64,000 nt of DNA. It comes from Coenobita brevimanus. Lineage: Eukaryota; Arthropoda; Malacostraca; Decapoda; Coenobitidae. Within the stretch, counting starts at the first letter, position 1. Every line of letters starts with the position of its first letter. The position numbers were made by a program, and so were the translations under genes. The notes under the pieces are model-generated. The model was not told the DNA's origin and did not search any database. It worked only from the letters and a program-made list of their open reading frames with translations. The stretch spans positions 29,788,023-29,852,022 of the forward strand of contig CM064632.1 in NCBI GenBank assembly GCA_032717465.1. The letters run 5' to 3'. Below are positions 1-11,275 of this stretch, piece after piece.

Positions 1-17
1 TGCTGTAAGTTTCTAGA

Positions 18-239
18 ACCCGTATTTTCGTCGTTTAATGAGGTTCCCAAACGCCACTTCATAAGCCATTTATTTTGCTTATTACCCCTTACTCTCTTAT
101 TCTGTGTTACTTTAATCATTCTGATATCACCATACTCAGCATAAATAACGTACAAAACGATATTAGCCTGGAGTATCCAATAATAAGTCGGTAAGGAAGA
201 GATGTTAGGGAGCTTCCTTCGCCGCTGAGAATACGACCC
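18..239. mobile_element. MITE-like inverted-repeat element, copy 1
   Basis: About 220 bp bounded by imperfect inverted repeats of roughly 50 bp. The left arm starts near CCGTATTTTCGTCG and passes through a T-rich CATTTATTTT stretch. The right arm carries AAGTCGGTAAGGAAGAGATG, then TTAGGGAGCTTCC, and ends GAGAATACG. The same arms recur at 2866, 8739, 8998 and 29861, with half copies at 44540 and 57919. No ORF lies between the arms, which fits a non-autonomous DNA element. I cannot assign a superfamily. Confidence 0.7.
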
Positions 240-327
240 AATATTTCACGAGTCTCCCATGTAGTGGGGATGCCCGGTTTTGCTGTGCTTGTTATTATAC
301 TCTCGCCTTTTTTTCTTTTCATTGTTA

Positions 328-358
<31 letters not shown>

Positions 359-1190
359 TCTTTGTCACCTTTACTGTTGTTAGTCATTCTTCCTTTCCTT
401 ACTTATTCTCATGTTCTGTTTCACCTGCCTTTCTCATTTTATCTAGTCGCAACTTCTCTTTCGAAATCCTGTCTTTTACTCGGCGCTTCTTTCTGGCACT
501 TTCCCCCCCCCTTTTTCTCGCACTCTTGTTTCTCACTCTTTTGTTCTCATTTGTTCTCTTTTTCACTTGCTTGGTTTTTTTCTTTTTTCTTTTTTTTCAG
601 TTTCATCCGTTTTCTCTCTTTTCTCACTTCTCCTCTTTCTCAATCTTGCATCTCTTTCTCACTCTTCCCCTTCTATTTCAAGTTTACTCTCCTTTCTCAC
701 TCTTCCTCCCCTTTCTCACTCTTCATCTCTTTCTCACTGCTCCTCTCTTTCTCACTCTTCCTATCTTTCTCACTCTTCCTCTCTTTCTCGCCTTTCTTCT
801 CTTTCTCACTCATCCTCTCATTCTCATTCTTCCTCCATTATCTCTCTTCCTCCTCTTTCTCACTCTTCCTATTCTTTCTCACTTTTACTCCTCTTTCTCA
901 CCCTTCCTCCCCTTTCTCACCCTTTCTTACTTTTCCTTCCTTTTCTCGGTCTTCCCCTTCTTTCTGACTTTTCCTCCCATTCCCACTTCCTCCTTTCTCA
1001 CTCTTCCTCTCCTTTCACACTTCATCTCTCGCCCTTTATTTCTTTCTCACACTCCCTTCTCTTTCTCACTCTCCTCCCCCCCCCGTCTTTCTTCCTCTTC
1101 CTCACTCTGCCTCCTTTAATTTCTCATGCTCTCTCCCTTTTCTTTCTCATCTCATTCTCATTCATTCCTCTTTCTCTCGCCATACATATC
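328..1190. repeat. (TC)n microsatellite followed by polypyrimidine minisatellite
   Basis: A pure TC run at about 328-355 leads into some 800 bases that are almost entirely C and T. From about 630 the tract is built from variants of a 15-bp unit like CTCTTTCTCACTCTTCC. Long serine/leucine/phenylalanine frames through it are a by-product of the base composition. Confidence 0.85.
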
Positions 1191-1279
1191 TTCCTTTCCC
1201 AGCTCATTAACAAAGCTCATTCCCTTAACCCTGTATATTTTCTCTGTGTAAAAATTAGTATACGTTTTCACCTTAAATT

Positions 1280-1467
1280 GGGCTAGATTTTCGTCCTTTT
1301 GAAGTGGCTCAGTGGTAGGAAAAAAAAAAAAAAAAGGACAGTGCTACGGCTATACATCCTTTCTTGTAGCATTTCTTTGTGATTAGCACCAAATTCTAGT
1401 GTTAATGTGACAACTCGGCAATGAATATGAAGATATAATTTATTTTTTACCAAGTTAAGGTGAAGAG
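1280..1467 (+). mobile_element. SINE-like element, family B, copy 1
   Basis: Starts GGGCTAGATTTTCGTCC. It carries a pol III A-box-like GTGGCTCAGTGG at about 1314 and ends near ACCAAGTTAAGG. Three other copies sit on the minus strand at 13135, 35910 and 36639. An A-run of about 16 bases is inserted just after the A-box in this copy. The B-box is degenerate, so the tRNA origin is inferred from the A-box alone. Confidence 0.6.
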
Positions 1468-2668
1468 AGTATAGCTAGCCAGAGTAAAATAGGTTTACAA
1501 GACGTCTCTCCAGGGCTCTGGCACCGTTTGTTTAGCGATTTATTTTTGGATGTGGCTGGTTAATATAATTTTGTATGTAAATAATGATGGGTATGATGAT
1601 ATTAGAATGGTCTGAGTAACACAGATGATAAAATAGGTTCACTGGGTAAAATGGAACCCGAGGGTCTTCTCCCACAGGGGGTTTGACCATCCAGGATCCC
1701 AGGCAATTCTCGATCATAGGGTTTTTTCCCGGGCAACGCCGGATACCCCTGCGTTTATTCATCTGAGAATGAATGAAAGGGTTTGAGTGTTAATATTGTT
1801 ACCTCCGACCCTCTCATGGCCGGGACAACATTAGTACACATGTCCAACTATCGTCAGACCATTTTATGCAGCGAGTCAGTCACAGGAACAGGTTGATAAT
1901 AGCCTACTGTCACCAATAACCCTCTCATGGTGGTGACATGTCTAGTATTCCCTTGCAGCTGATGCCAGATAGTTTCATTCAGTTAGGTGTGGTTATAAGA
2001 GCCTGAGAGTGTTAATGAAGGCGGTATGAAAATTTAGAATTCTAAAGTCTTTACGTTGGATATGTGATATGGTCATGCTGAGAAAGTCAAGCCATTGACG
2101 CGTAAAGTGGAGCCGCCACGGCAAATGTGACACGACCAGCACTGAGGGAGTTCCTGTGAAACTGCCACCTCGATAATCCGGTTAGGGACATGACACCGCT
2201 AATACGGCCCAGGTGAGGGGAATGGATAAATGGCTGCCGACTTATTCCACACCGGGAAAGACTGGATTAAAAAAAAAAAAAAAAATACGGTGGGAGGGGA
2301 AATGAAATGTTGAAGCCAGGAAATATCGGACAGCTGCATTAGTGGAACAGCGATGATAATGGATCTTACAAAAAGAGTATTGAAAGAGTGGTAATGAAAC
2401 TAGCAGGAGGGAAAGGGATCGTTACTGAGTAGAGACAGAAATGTAGTTAAAGTGTCTGGTAATCAGAATGGTAGAAGCCTTTTGTTTTTTCTCTGACGAA
2501 ATATCTAACCTCTTTCAGCTCAGTTGATGGCCAGGTGTGGTCAGATGAACATGGAAACGATTAAACATTCGCTGATAAAAGATATAAGAAAGTGTCCATT
2601 GGGTTAAGAAATACTATGAAAATATAATGTTATGTATGCAATATAAAAGCTTTAGTGTCAGAGAAACT

Positions 2669-2671
<3 letters not shown>
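1468..2671. other. no recognised feature
   Basis: Unique-looking sequence with an A-run near 2269-2284. ACCCTCTCATGG occurs twice (about 1808 and 1919). I see no coding frame of note, RNA gene or repeat family. Confidence 0.5.
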
Positions 2672-2720
<49 letters not shown>

Positions 2721-2755
2721 TAGACAGAGAGAGAGAGAGACAGACAGACAGAGAA
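2672..2755. repeat. (GA)n/(GACA)n microsatellite
   Basis: Uninterrupted GA repeats pass into GACA/GATA repeats and back to GA. Confidence 0.95.
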
Positions 2756-2865
2756 AGACTGGAGGTGGATGAACGTGGAAGCCATAAAATTCAGCGCATT
2801 AAAAAAAGTGAGTGTGATTAGAAGTAAGCAACACGGGCCTTGGCAGACAGGCTTGTAGCCTATTT

Positions 2866-3065
2866 AAGGAGGCATATGAGGCATCGTAGCGCCTCTTCCT
2901 CAGCGACTTAGCTTGCATATAACACCTCAGCACTCCGTTGTATGTTACTTATGTGGTGTTAATATCATCCCAGTTTGCATCAGTAACAGAATATTGAAAT
3001 GTAGTGTGCAAAATTAGTCGCAAAGGAAAACATGTTAGGAAATCTCCATATCCACTTTGAATACG
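2866..3065. mobile_element. MITE-like element, copy 2 (diverged)
   Basis: The left arm includes CGCCTCTTCCTCAGCGACTT and the right arm TTAGTCGCAAAGGAAAACAT then GTTAGGAAATCTCC, ending GAATACG. These match the arms of copies 1, 3 and 5 with many substitutions. Confidence 0.5.
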
Positions 3066-3104
3066 AATCAAGGTGTGCCACGTTTATCTAAGAAACTTTA
3101 TCTT

Positions 3105-3290
3105 TTGTGATGATGACTGAAAACAAGACTATTTTCCAGACACTGTTACTGATGACAAAAAGCAGGACCATTCTTGAGACATTATTTTTTGTAGTGATAA
3201 CGGAAAGCAAGACTACCCTCGTTAAGTCTGTCGTGGCCATTACAACTCTAAAACTCAGTTCCAGCCAACATGAAGAGATTTTATGCAACT
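3105..3290. repeat. degenerate tandem repeat, about 45-bp unit
   Basis: About three imperfect units, each containing a GATGA / AAAGCAAGAC / ACACT-like succession. The short frames on both strands are produced by the repeat. Confidence 0.4.
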
Positions 3291-3858
3291 GAGTGAGTCG
3301 TGGGAGGCTTACATTAACCCAATTATCTGGTTGAAATTTTTAGCCTGAACAAAATTCCCAATGTAAGCCTGATAAAAATATTCTTGTACATCAGTAATAC
3401 GAAATGGTAATCACTGCCCATAGTTATGATGCCTGACTTTTACTGTTCTGACTCTTCTTGTTAACCCTTTAGGCTGTTAGAATTTTGGTGTTGGAGAGAC
3501 AGTAAATGAAACAACTCTCCTCCCACTTCCATCGGAAGAAAATCTACAGCTGACGAAATACATTTAAAATCCCTGTCTGTGCTAGTGCGTGTTTCAGATG
3601 TTTCCTTTTTTTTTTTTTTTCCGCTATCTGTTCTTCAAAGTTTGGGAAGATTTTTGTGCGTCTCTCTGTACGTCTTTCCATGCTAGCACCACTATAGCAG
3701 GGTAACTTCAATACCTGGTTATACAAACGCCCCTCACTTTCCTCTCAGTACTTCGAAAGGGGGATGGTGGACTGCAGGAGGAGGGAAGCTCTAGCCAGCG
3801 ATCCACTGGGTTCACTTTTAGATGAACGTGAGGCCACAACAACAACTCCAACTGTTGA

Positions 3859-4062
3859 AATTGTTCTCAGCTAAACAGAATTGCAGGATATTTTTCTCAG
3901 CTAAACAGAATTGCCGGATATTCTTCTCGGCTAAACCGAATTGCAGGATATTTTTCCCAGCTAAACAGAATTGCCGGATATTTTTCTTAGCCAAACGGAA
4001 CTGCGGGATATTATTTCCAGCTAAACAGAATTTCCGGATATTTTTCTCAGCTAAACAGAACT
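3859..4062. repeat. 30-bp minisatellite, about 7 copies
   Basis: The unit is close to TCAGCTAAACAGAATTGCAG followed by GATATTTTTC. Being a multiple of three, it stays open in one frame and gives a periodic decapeptide with SAKQNCRI in each unit. I regard that frame as non-genic. A shorter echo (GGGCTAAACAGAATCACC) lies near 4135. Confidence 0.85.
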
Positions 4063-4392
4063 CCTCGAACGTAATATCCTACAGCATTCATAACAAGAAT
4101 AGTATTTTATTAACCCTTTGATTGCCATGCTTCTGGGCTAAACAGAATCACCAGGTCAGGTTGTTAAACAAAGTTTGTTTACCCCATGTCCCTGTTCGAC
4201 CAGCATTACATATAAATAGTATCCTGGATGTAAGTTTGGTGGGTGCTTGTTATATTCAAGGGAAAGACTAAGTGTAATTTGACCGTGTTCCTTTTTTTTT
4301 TTTTTTAATGCGAGGAAGAAGGAACCAAAGGCCATGAGCCCGAAGTAACAGTTCCCTCCAAGAGAAAAACAAAATACAATAGAGAGCCAAAT

Positions 4393-4761
4393 TCAAGATC
4401 CGATCATTTTGAGATGCCTGGACACACTACGTTTGAAAGACTGGAGATCATAGGCAGCAGGAAATACAGACAGAGGGAGACAGTTCCAGAGCTGACCTGT
4501 TGCATAAATGAAAGACTGGGAGTAACGGTTAACTCTTGCATTAGAGAGTTGGACAGAAAAGGGATGAGAGTTTGCTGCCAGACGGGTGCTACGCGCCCGA
4601 AGTAGAGGTGGAGGAATGCAAGCAGACAGTTCAGAGGAGCAGTGACCATTAAAGTAGCAATAGAAAAGAGATAAAGATGCAACAGTGCGGCGAAGAGACA
4701 GAGGTTGAAGGGAGTCAGTAAGAGGAGGAGAGTTAATGAGACGAAAAGCCTTTGACTCCAC
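4393..4761 (-). pseudogene. C-terminal part of copy A retrotransposon polyprotein (out of frame)
   Basis: This is the last roughly 120 residues of the LINE ORF: the post-RT thumb region and a tail rich in serine and leucine, ending in KMIGS. It is in a different frame from the 4763-6871 ORF because copy A lacks two bases near 4842 that copies B and C keep. The same stretch is continuous with the RT in copies B and C, so the break is specific to A. An overlapping frame at 4404-4820 is a shadow. Confidence 0.8.
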
Positions 4762-4762
4762 C

Positions 4763-6871
4763 CTATTGAGAAGAGCTGTATGTGGGGAGCCTCCTCACAC
4801 ATGAGAGTTGTACTCCACACAGGGGCGGATAAAACTCCTGTATAGTCAACAATTGTGCAGGGGTAAAGAAAGAGCGGAGTCGGCTTAGCACACCCAATCT
4901 CTTGGAAGCAGATTTTACAAGAGATGTAATATGATCTTTCCGAGATAAGTCCCGAGTAAATGAAACCCCGAGCATGTTCAAGGATGATGCAGGATTAAGC
5001 TGAATATTATTAAACATTAGTGGGTATACCTGTGGAAGATTTTGTCGGGTTGATAGGTGTAAGAACTGAGTCTTAGATGCATTAAAAACAACCATATTAT
5101 TTTTACCCCAGTCAGAGATACGAGCCAAGTCAGACATTAGGTGTGCCATAGCCTCATCCCCTGTTTGTTGAAGTAATTGTTGGGATGGGCGTTGCGGGAA
5201 CCGAATGGAAAGGTGAAGGGTGGAGTCATCAGCGTATGAGTGGATAGGGTTAGATGTACAGCTTAAAAGATCATTGATGAATAAAAGGAAGAGAGTTGGT
5301 GATAGGACAGAGCCCTGAGGAACACCACTGTTGATAGATCTAGGAGAAGAACGATGGCCGTCTACAACAGCGGCTATAGAACGACCAGAAAGGAAGCTAG
5401 CGATGAAGGCACAGATAGAAGGATAGAAACCGTAGGAGGGCAGTTTGGAAATTAAAGATTTATGCCAGACTCGATCGAAAGCCTTTGAGATGTCAAGTGC
5501 AATGGCAAAGCTTTCGCCAAAGTCCCGAAAGGAGGATGACCAGGAGTCTGAAAGGTAGGTGAGAAGATCGCCAGTGGAGCGTCCCTGACGGAACCCATAC
5601 TGACGATCGGAAAGAAGGTTGTGATAGGAAAGATGCCTTAAAATTTTTCTATTGAGAATTGACTCAAAAACTTTTGAAATACAGGACGTTAAAGCAATTG
5701 GACGATAGTTGGAGGGTTGGGAGTGGTCACCCTTCTTTGGGGCTGGCTGAATGAGAGCAAACTTCCAGCAAGAAGGAAAGGTACAAGTTGACAGACAAAG
5801 GCGAAAGAGTTTGCCCAGGCAGGATGTAAGCACAGAAGCACAGTTCTTGAGAACAACAGGAGGGACCCCATCAGGCCCATATGCCTTGTTAGTACTGAGG
5901 CCAGTGATGGCAGAAAATACATCAACTGAAGAAATTTTAATGTCAGCCATGAGGAAGTCAGAGGGCGGAAGTGATGTAGGAACAGCACCTGAATCGTCTA
6001 AGGTGGAATTGGAGGAGAAAGTCTGTGCTAAGAGATCTGCTTTATCAGTAGAAGAAATAGCTACAGAACCATCAGAGTAGAAAAGAGGAGGGAAGGATGA
6101 TGAGGTAAAGTTGTTAGAAAGATTTTTGGCAAGGTGCCCGAAGGAGCGGGAAGAATTCGAGTTGGAGAGTTTAGAGCATTTAGTATGGATGAAATTATTT
6201 TTAGTAGAGCGAAGAACAGACTTAGCACGATTCCAGGCAGAAACGTAAAGATGATGTGATTCAGGGGTGGGTTGGCTCCGGTACCTTTTGTAGGCCCTCT
6301 CCTTGTTGCGGACAACATTAGAACAAGAGTCATTAAACCAAGGCTTTCTTGTGTTAGTCAAAGGATATGAGAAAGGAATGTCTGCTTCCATGCCCAAGAG
6401 AATAACCTCCGTAATGCGCAAGGCACACTCAGATGGCTCACGGCCATGGAAGCAATAATCATTCCAGGGAAAATCAAAGAAGTACTGCCGGAGGGCCTCC
6501 CAGTCTGCGGCTCCAAAATGCCACAGACGACGTTTCCCTGGAGGGTCCACAGGCCGTACCGGAGTGATAGGACAGGTTAAGGTAATTAGGTTGTGATTGG
6601 AGGAGCCCAACTGAGAGAAAAGATTAACAGAGTAAGCAGAAGGATTAGTTGTGAGGAAGAGGTCATGTATGTTGGAGCTCACTCCAAGGCGGTCAGGGAT
6701 ACGGGTAGGGTGCTGTACAAGCTGCTCTAGGTCATTAAGGATAGAAAAGATGTAGGCTTGTTCACCAGGTGGATCCGTGAAAGGAGAGGAGAGCCAAAGG
6801 TGGTTGTGAACATTGAAATCTCCTAGAATGGAGATTTCAGAGAAAGGAGAAATGGATAGAATGTGTTCCAT
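4763..6871 (-). pseudogene. LINE ORF2-like polyprotein of copy A: endonuclease C-terminal half plus reverse transcriptase
   Basis: The 702-codon open frame begins inside the APE endonuclease domain, with GDFNVHN near residue 17. At the position of the conserved SDH motif it reads SNH (N92), whereas copy C reads SDH, so the endonuclease of copy A has probably lost an acidic active-site residue. The reverse transcriptase follows: a PKKG...NYRPIALTS block, [11 protein letters not shown] at residue 460, [13 protein letters not shown], and the catalytic YADD at 546-549. The ORF leaves the family frame at its C-terminus and ends in about 30 unrelated residues. Its product would copy element RNA into DNA at a nicked target. 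The clade (CR1, L2 or Jockey) needs a tree. Confidence 0.85.
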
Positions 6872-7000
6872 TGTAGAAGTAAAATAGTCGAAGAATTTTT
6901 GATAGTAGAATTAGGGGATAAGTAAACAGCACAGATATATTTAGTCAGAGAATGACAGGAAAGCCGAAGCCAGAGTGTAGAGAATTCAGAAGAATCGAGT

Positions 7001-7429
7001 TCAGGAACACGAGAGCAAGATAAGTCGTTGCGTATATATACACGAGCCACATTTGGCTTTGAAATGAGTATAGAGAAAGTAGGAGGTTACAGAAAAGGGT
7101 TTGCTGTCAGTTGCCTCAGACAGCTGAGTCTCCGTTAGAAAAAGAAGGTGAGGTTTAGAGGAGAGGTGGTGCTCAACAGAGCGAAAGTTAGAGGAAAGGC
7201 CGCGAATGTTGCAGAAATGAAGAAGAAGAGAGTCAGACAGTGGTTCCAGGCACCTCGAGTCGTCACCGGGAGAGGGGCGGATGGTGGGGGCATTTATGGT
7301 CCCCCCCCCTGGGGACTCCGAGGCTTGATGAAGAGACGCCATTTTTGTTGAATTTTGAATAAGAAGTGTAATGTGTACAGTGCATGTAGTTTGATGTAGA
7401 TAGTTAGAGAAATTTGTACTGGAGAGCAT
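7001..7429 (-). pseudogene. N-terminal endonuclease segment of copy A
   Basis: The 142-codon frame carries the start of the APE-type endonuclease: a leader rich in S and T, then FCNIRGL near residue 73 and LLFLTETQL near residue 94, which supplies the conserved glutamate of the family. The frame is cut near 7033 by a 2-bp deletion relative to copy C. The endonuclease continues in another frame down to about 6905, where a second indel (4 bp) shifts it into the 4763-6871 frame. The start codon is at 7429 inside the element, and no separate ORF1 is visible upstream. Confidence 0.75.
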
Positions 7430-7583
7430 GCTGGCCTACTCTCTGTGTAACTGAGACACTGAAAAAGTTCAGCAAAGGGGGATGGTCAGGAACTAGTCCT
7501 GAGGGCTGATGAAACAGGAGCTCCAGCACTCCCTGTCATCAGCTTTCCATCCACCTCGGGAGTACTGCCCTGCTCGACTGGTG

Positions 7584-8040
7584 TTACAGTCCCTCCCCTC
7601 TTCCTGTAGTCGATAGGCATTCATCATAAACCCAGTTCTTCCTTTTTAAGCCAAACCCAAGCAGTCTGGGAGTATCCTATGCATCACGATTCGATTCTTG
7701 AGCGGCTGCAACAAATCCCCATCAAAGAGACCTAACTCACCTTGTAACGAGAAAGAAACTGAACACACAAGCACTGAAAAGAGAAATAAACATTGCTAAT
7801 GAGAAAGACACTGAACACCCTGTCACTGTAATGGTAGAAATACGGTGAACACAGGAGCACCTTGCCTAAACACCGTTGTGAAATGTGAGGCCTACTTTTC
7901 CCCCAGACTGTACTAATGTGGGGAAGATGTTAATTTACAGCTGCCGTGGACGAGACTGGTGCTGGAGTAAAGAACAAAAATGGACCAGCAACAAGGGATC
8001 TGTGAGATGAATTGGTCATGATTTGGCTGTTCAGAGTTGA
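7584..8040. other. no recognised feature
   Basis: Non-repetitive flank of the copy A 5' end. GAGAAAGA(A/C)ACTGAACAC occurs twice (about 7749 and 7800), a short local duplication. Nothing else is seen. Confidence 0.4.
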
Positions 8041-8450
8041 GAATGGCATGATTTACTGGTGGACACAGTTGGGTTGAAGCCAGTTTACTACCAAAAGCTT
8101 TGAATAAGTTATGTAAAATCGCCAGCTGTAGAAATTTTGCATTTTTGTAGTTGCCAAATTCCTACCAGTAAAAGTCAGAATGACATGATTTACTGGTGGA
8201 CACAGTTCGGTTGAAGCCATTTTACTACCAAAAGCTATGAATAAGCATGGTAAAATAGCCATTTGTATGAATTTTGCATATTTGTCTTTACCAATGCCTA
8301 CTAAAGCCTAACTGAAACTTTATCAAGTTTAACTGTCGCTAGGTATTCAAAGTTTGCATATATTTAGCTGCCAGATTCCTAGCATAGCTAAGCTGAATAA
8401 AATCGCCTGCTTTTTAAACACAGCATATTTTCGGACCCCAAACTCCTACC
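8041..8450. repeat. 137-bp tandem duplication with degenerate further units
   Basis: GAATGGCATGATTTACTGG at 8041 recurs as GAATGACATGATTTACTGG at 8178 with matching downstream sequence (GTTGAAGCCA, TTTACTACCAAAAGC, GAATTTTGCAT). A more decayed unit follows to about 8450. One unit contains the dispersed motif AAGCTGAATAAAATCGCC (8390). Confidence 0.8.
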
Positions 8451-8738
8451 AACACAACACACTGAGTAATGGATCCCACTGTGTTGGTATCGTGTAAATG
8501 ATCAGAGGTTCGGTGGTGCACTTACGTTGTTTTATAGGCCAGTAATTTTAGTTCGCATCGGAGATATGGTAATCCTTCTGTTGGTTTCTTCTGCACACTA
8601 CACTTGAATTATGTATCTTCTTGTATGTTACTGATGCAAAGGGTGTGGATATTAAACAGATAACATACGGGAAAGTTAAGTGTGGAATGAAATATATATC
8701 GTTAAGAAAGAGAACCACATTGTCTGCTATGTCCAACG

Positions 8739-8955
8739 TCCGTATTCTCGTCGGGTAAGGATGCTTCCTAACACCTCCTCCTCATCGATTTATTTTTAGA
8801 TACGGCAGGCAAACATCTTTTTCTACATTATTTGTGCAGAGTATGGTATATTGGAATGACTTAAGTATCACACAAGCGGATGGCAAGATGTAGTAAGCTT
8901 AATAAATCGCTCAGGAAGAGGTGTTAGGGAGCTTCCTTAACTGAAGAGAATACAG
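8739..8955. mobile_element. MITE-like element, copy 3 (best preserved)
   Basis: The left arm runs from CGTATTCTCGTCGGGTAAGG through CTTCCTAACACCTCC to CGATTTATTTTTAG. The right arm runs from AATAAATCGCTCAGGAAGAG through GTGTTAGGGAGCTTCC to GAGAATAC. The arms are inverted repeats of about 50 bp around a core of about 115 bp without an ORF. Confidence 0.75.
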
Positions 8956-8997
8956 GCTCAAGAGAAAAGGCTATGGCACACAGCGCCGTAATCCAGA

Positions 8998-9226
8998 TTG
9001 TATAGAGGCTTCATAGCATCTCCTCCTTAGCGATATATTTTGCATATTAAACCTTTACATTTTTTTGCATCCAGTTATATATCAGTGATGATCACACACT
9101 TTCATCATTCTCATACATGGCTGTATCAAAGTGGAATGCGAAATATCGACATAGATTCATCAGGATGCATGTGATATAAAAGTGTTTTCTCCATAATACG
9201 TCGCTAACGAAGAGTTATTACGAAAT
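8998..9226. mobile_element. MITE-like element, copy 4 (degenerate)
   Basis: The left arm has TAGCATCTCCTCCTTAGCGA then TATATTTTGCAT. The right arm has AATACGTCGCTAACGAAGAG. It lies only about 40 bp from copy 3. Confidence 0.4.
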
Positions 9227-9533
9227 ATCCAACGTCTCTTAAACTGTCCCAAACAACTGGTCCAGTTACGGAAAGTTTTTATGATCATAACCCCTTAAGG
9301 CCGATCACGTCTTTTTATTTTGTTATTTATTCATTAATTTTGTTATTGTGATTTCATGGGAGTTTTATTCAGCTTAATCTTTTCGACCTGGAGGAGGCAG
9401 AGGTAGTCTTAAAAACCTCCTCAGAAGACAAGAGACGTTTCTTAAGGTGAATATAATTGCCTGGTAGGAACAAGAATACGCTGATAAGGACTCACCAGGA
9501 TTGAAGGGGTGAAAATCGTCCGTTGTAGGAGGT

Positions 9534-9538
<5 letters not shown>
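9227..9538. other. no gene; short dispersed motif only
   Basis: AT-rich unique sequence. TTTTATTCAGCTTAATC near 9362 is a reverse-oriented relative of the AGCTGAATAAAATCGTCTG motif described in the findings. Confidence 0.4.
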
Positions 9539-9573
<35 letters not shown>

Positions 9574-9803
9574 AAAAGAAGGCAGGTCCATTATTCCAGG
9601 GCACCATGTTAATCCTTCCACTTGTCAAAATTTCATTGTCCCGGATTTCTCTTCAGCTTAGTAAAATCGTCTGACCTTAGCTGACAGTAAATGGCAAAGT
9701 AAGTAAATCGCAGCCAAAGGTTAAATCGTCTTCCACTGTTGCTTAAAATGTAAGATAACAGATAAGGGATGATGGGACCTTAATACAGTTCTTGAAATCA
9801 GAG

Positions 9804-9857
<54 letters not shown>

Positions 9858-10005
9858 TGTGGTGTTGCATGCAGGATGTGATTTATAGGCGTGAGGGGGT
9901 CAGGTGGTAGTGCTGGTCTGGGAGAGTTAGGGTAGGCTTTCGAAGCTGGTGAAGTCGAGTTGGCGATATTGATGAGGGTGAGTTGTTTGAACATTGCCTG
10001 CTGTT

Positions 10006-10058
<53 letters not shown>

Positions 10059-10135
10059 AAGGAAGAGGAAGGCGGAAGAAGATGCACAGAAGTAACGGGA
10101 GAAGGAAAGAAAAGAGGAAGGTGAGGAGAGAGAGA

Positions 10136-10200
<65 letters not shown>
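9539..10200. repeat. microsatellite cluster: (GA)n, (GT)n, (GA)n, (GA)n
   Basis: GA at 9539-9569, GT at 9808-9860, GA at 10008-10053 and GA at 10124-10199. GACAAGGAAGAGGAAG follows each of the last two GA tracts, so that stretch is a local duplication. Confidence 0.95.
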
Positions 10201-10202
<2 letters not shown>

Positions 10203-10279
10203 ATATATGAAAGACAAGGAAGAGGAAGACGGAAGAGGATGCACATGAGGGAATGAGGAGGAAAGTGATGAAAATAGAA

Positions 10280-10830
10280 AAACTCTATAAGTTTGTTAGA
10301 GGAAAGGAAAGTAAACAGAAAACGAAGAGAAAATGAAGCGAGGAGTGCTTGTATCTGTGAAGGAAAGGGTAGGTGAAGGAAAGGAAAGGGAAGAGTGATT
10401 GGAGTTGAGGGGAAAGGAGAGGAGGGGAAGGTCGAATAGGGGAGTAGGAGAAGGGAAGGGGAAGGAGAAAGTTAAAGCAAAGAGAATGAGAGGAGAATGA
10501 AGACTGAAAGTGGAAAGGGAGGGAAAGAGGAAAGAGAGAGAGGGTTGAGGAGGATGGATGGGAAGAGAGGAGAAACAGGAGGGGAAACGTGATGGGAGAG
10601 GAGAGAAACGGCATGGGGATCATGGATGGTGTAAGGAGGGAAGGGGCAGGAATAGGGAAGGGGAGGAAGGGAAGTGAAGGAGAGAGGAGGAGGGACCGGA
10701 AGAAGAGAGAGGGAGAAAGGGAGGGAAGAAGAGAGAGGGAAAAAGGGAGGGAAGAAGAGAGAGGGAGAAAGGGAGAGAAGTAGAGGGGAAGGGGGATGGA
10801 AGAGGAAAGTGTTGGTAGGGGGAGTTTCAT
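10280..10830. repeat. purine-rich tract
   Basis: Over 500 bases are almost entirely A and G, with recurring GGAAGAAGAGAGAGGGAAAA-like units near 10700-10790. Open frames in it are compositional. Confidence 0.85.
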
Positions 10831-10945
10831 GACGCCATTTATCATAGCAGTAATATTCCAGTTTTTTTTCAGTCACCCCCATTTTTTTTTTTTTTTTTTT
10901 GCTTTTATCGTTTTCCTTTTTTATTGCAGAGGCCGATGGTCAGTT

Positions 10946-10947
<2 letters not shown>

Positions 10948-10981
<34 letters not shown>

Positions 10982-11056
10982 ATCAGATATACGTCCAGGT
11001 GATATGTGAGGCTCAGCGTGAGAGCCTTAGAATTTTTTCCATTTCTGTTTTATCTG

Positions 11057-11130
<74 letters not shown>
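10948..11130. repeat. (GA)n then (TC)n microsatellites
   Basis: GA at 10948-10975 and TC at 11061-11127 lie about 85 bp apart in opposite purine/pyrimidine sense, so a single strand could fold back on itself. Confidence 0.95.
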
Positions 11131-11260
11131 CCCTGTATGCCAGTGTGGTGGGATACATAATGTGTTCCCTGGTGAAATCACGCCATCCCATCCACCGTCC
11201 ATCTTCACTCACACGTCACACCACCACAACATTCCCGCCTAACCACACACACCCTTGATA
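11131..11260 (+). repeat. dispersed repeat X, copy 1, next to a microsatellite
   Basis: Contains TGTGTTCCCTGGTGAAATCA and CGCCATCCCATCCACCGTCC, then CATCTTCACTCACAC and CCCGCCTAACCACAC. The same sequence occurs at 30729-30845. About 54 bases of the core are identical between the two places. Confidence 0.75.
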
Positions 11261-11275
11261 GTTCTCACTGTATCC

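Larger units (their letters stand above)
4292..7583 (-). mobile_element. APE-type non-LTR retrotransposon, copy A (nearly full length)
   Basis: Read on the minus strand, the element runs from CACCAGTCGAGCAGGGCAG at 7583 to a poly-A tail (T15 on the plus strand at 4292-4306) after CTTCTTCCTCGCATT. It encodes an apurinic-type endonuclease followed by a reverse transcriptase, the layout of CR1/Jockey-group LINEs. Copies B (31312-32239) and C (37853-41138) share the same 3' end, and C also shares the same 5' boundary. No clear target-site duplication is visible. Relative to copy C this copy has a 2-bp deletion near 4842, a 4-bp deletion near 6903 and a 2-bp deletion near 7033. Confidence 0.9.

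Noticed and set aside
3822..4121. 99-codon frame with SAKQNCRI repeats as a secreted repeat protein
   Set aside because: It is wholly accounted for by the 30-bp minisatellite, and there is no signal peptide or promoter.
5751..6080. Plus-strand 109-codon frame
   Set aside because: Antisense shadow of the copy A reverse transcriptase; the same shadow appears at 39302-39631 in copy C.
9743..10246. Long Ser/Leu-rich frames across GA/CT tracts
   Set aside because: (GA)n and (TC)n have no stop codons in most frames, so the frames follow from the repeat.
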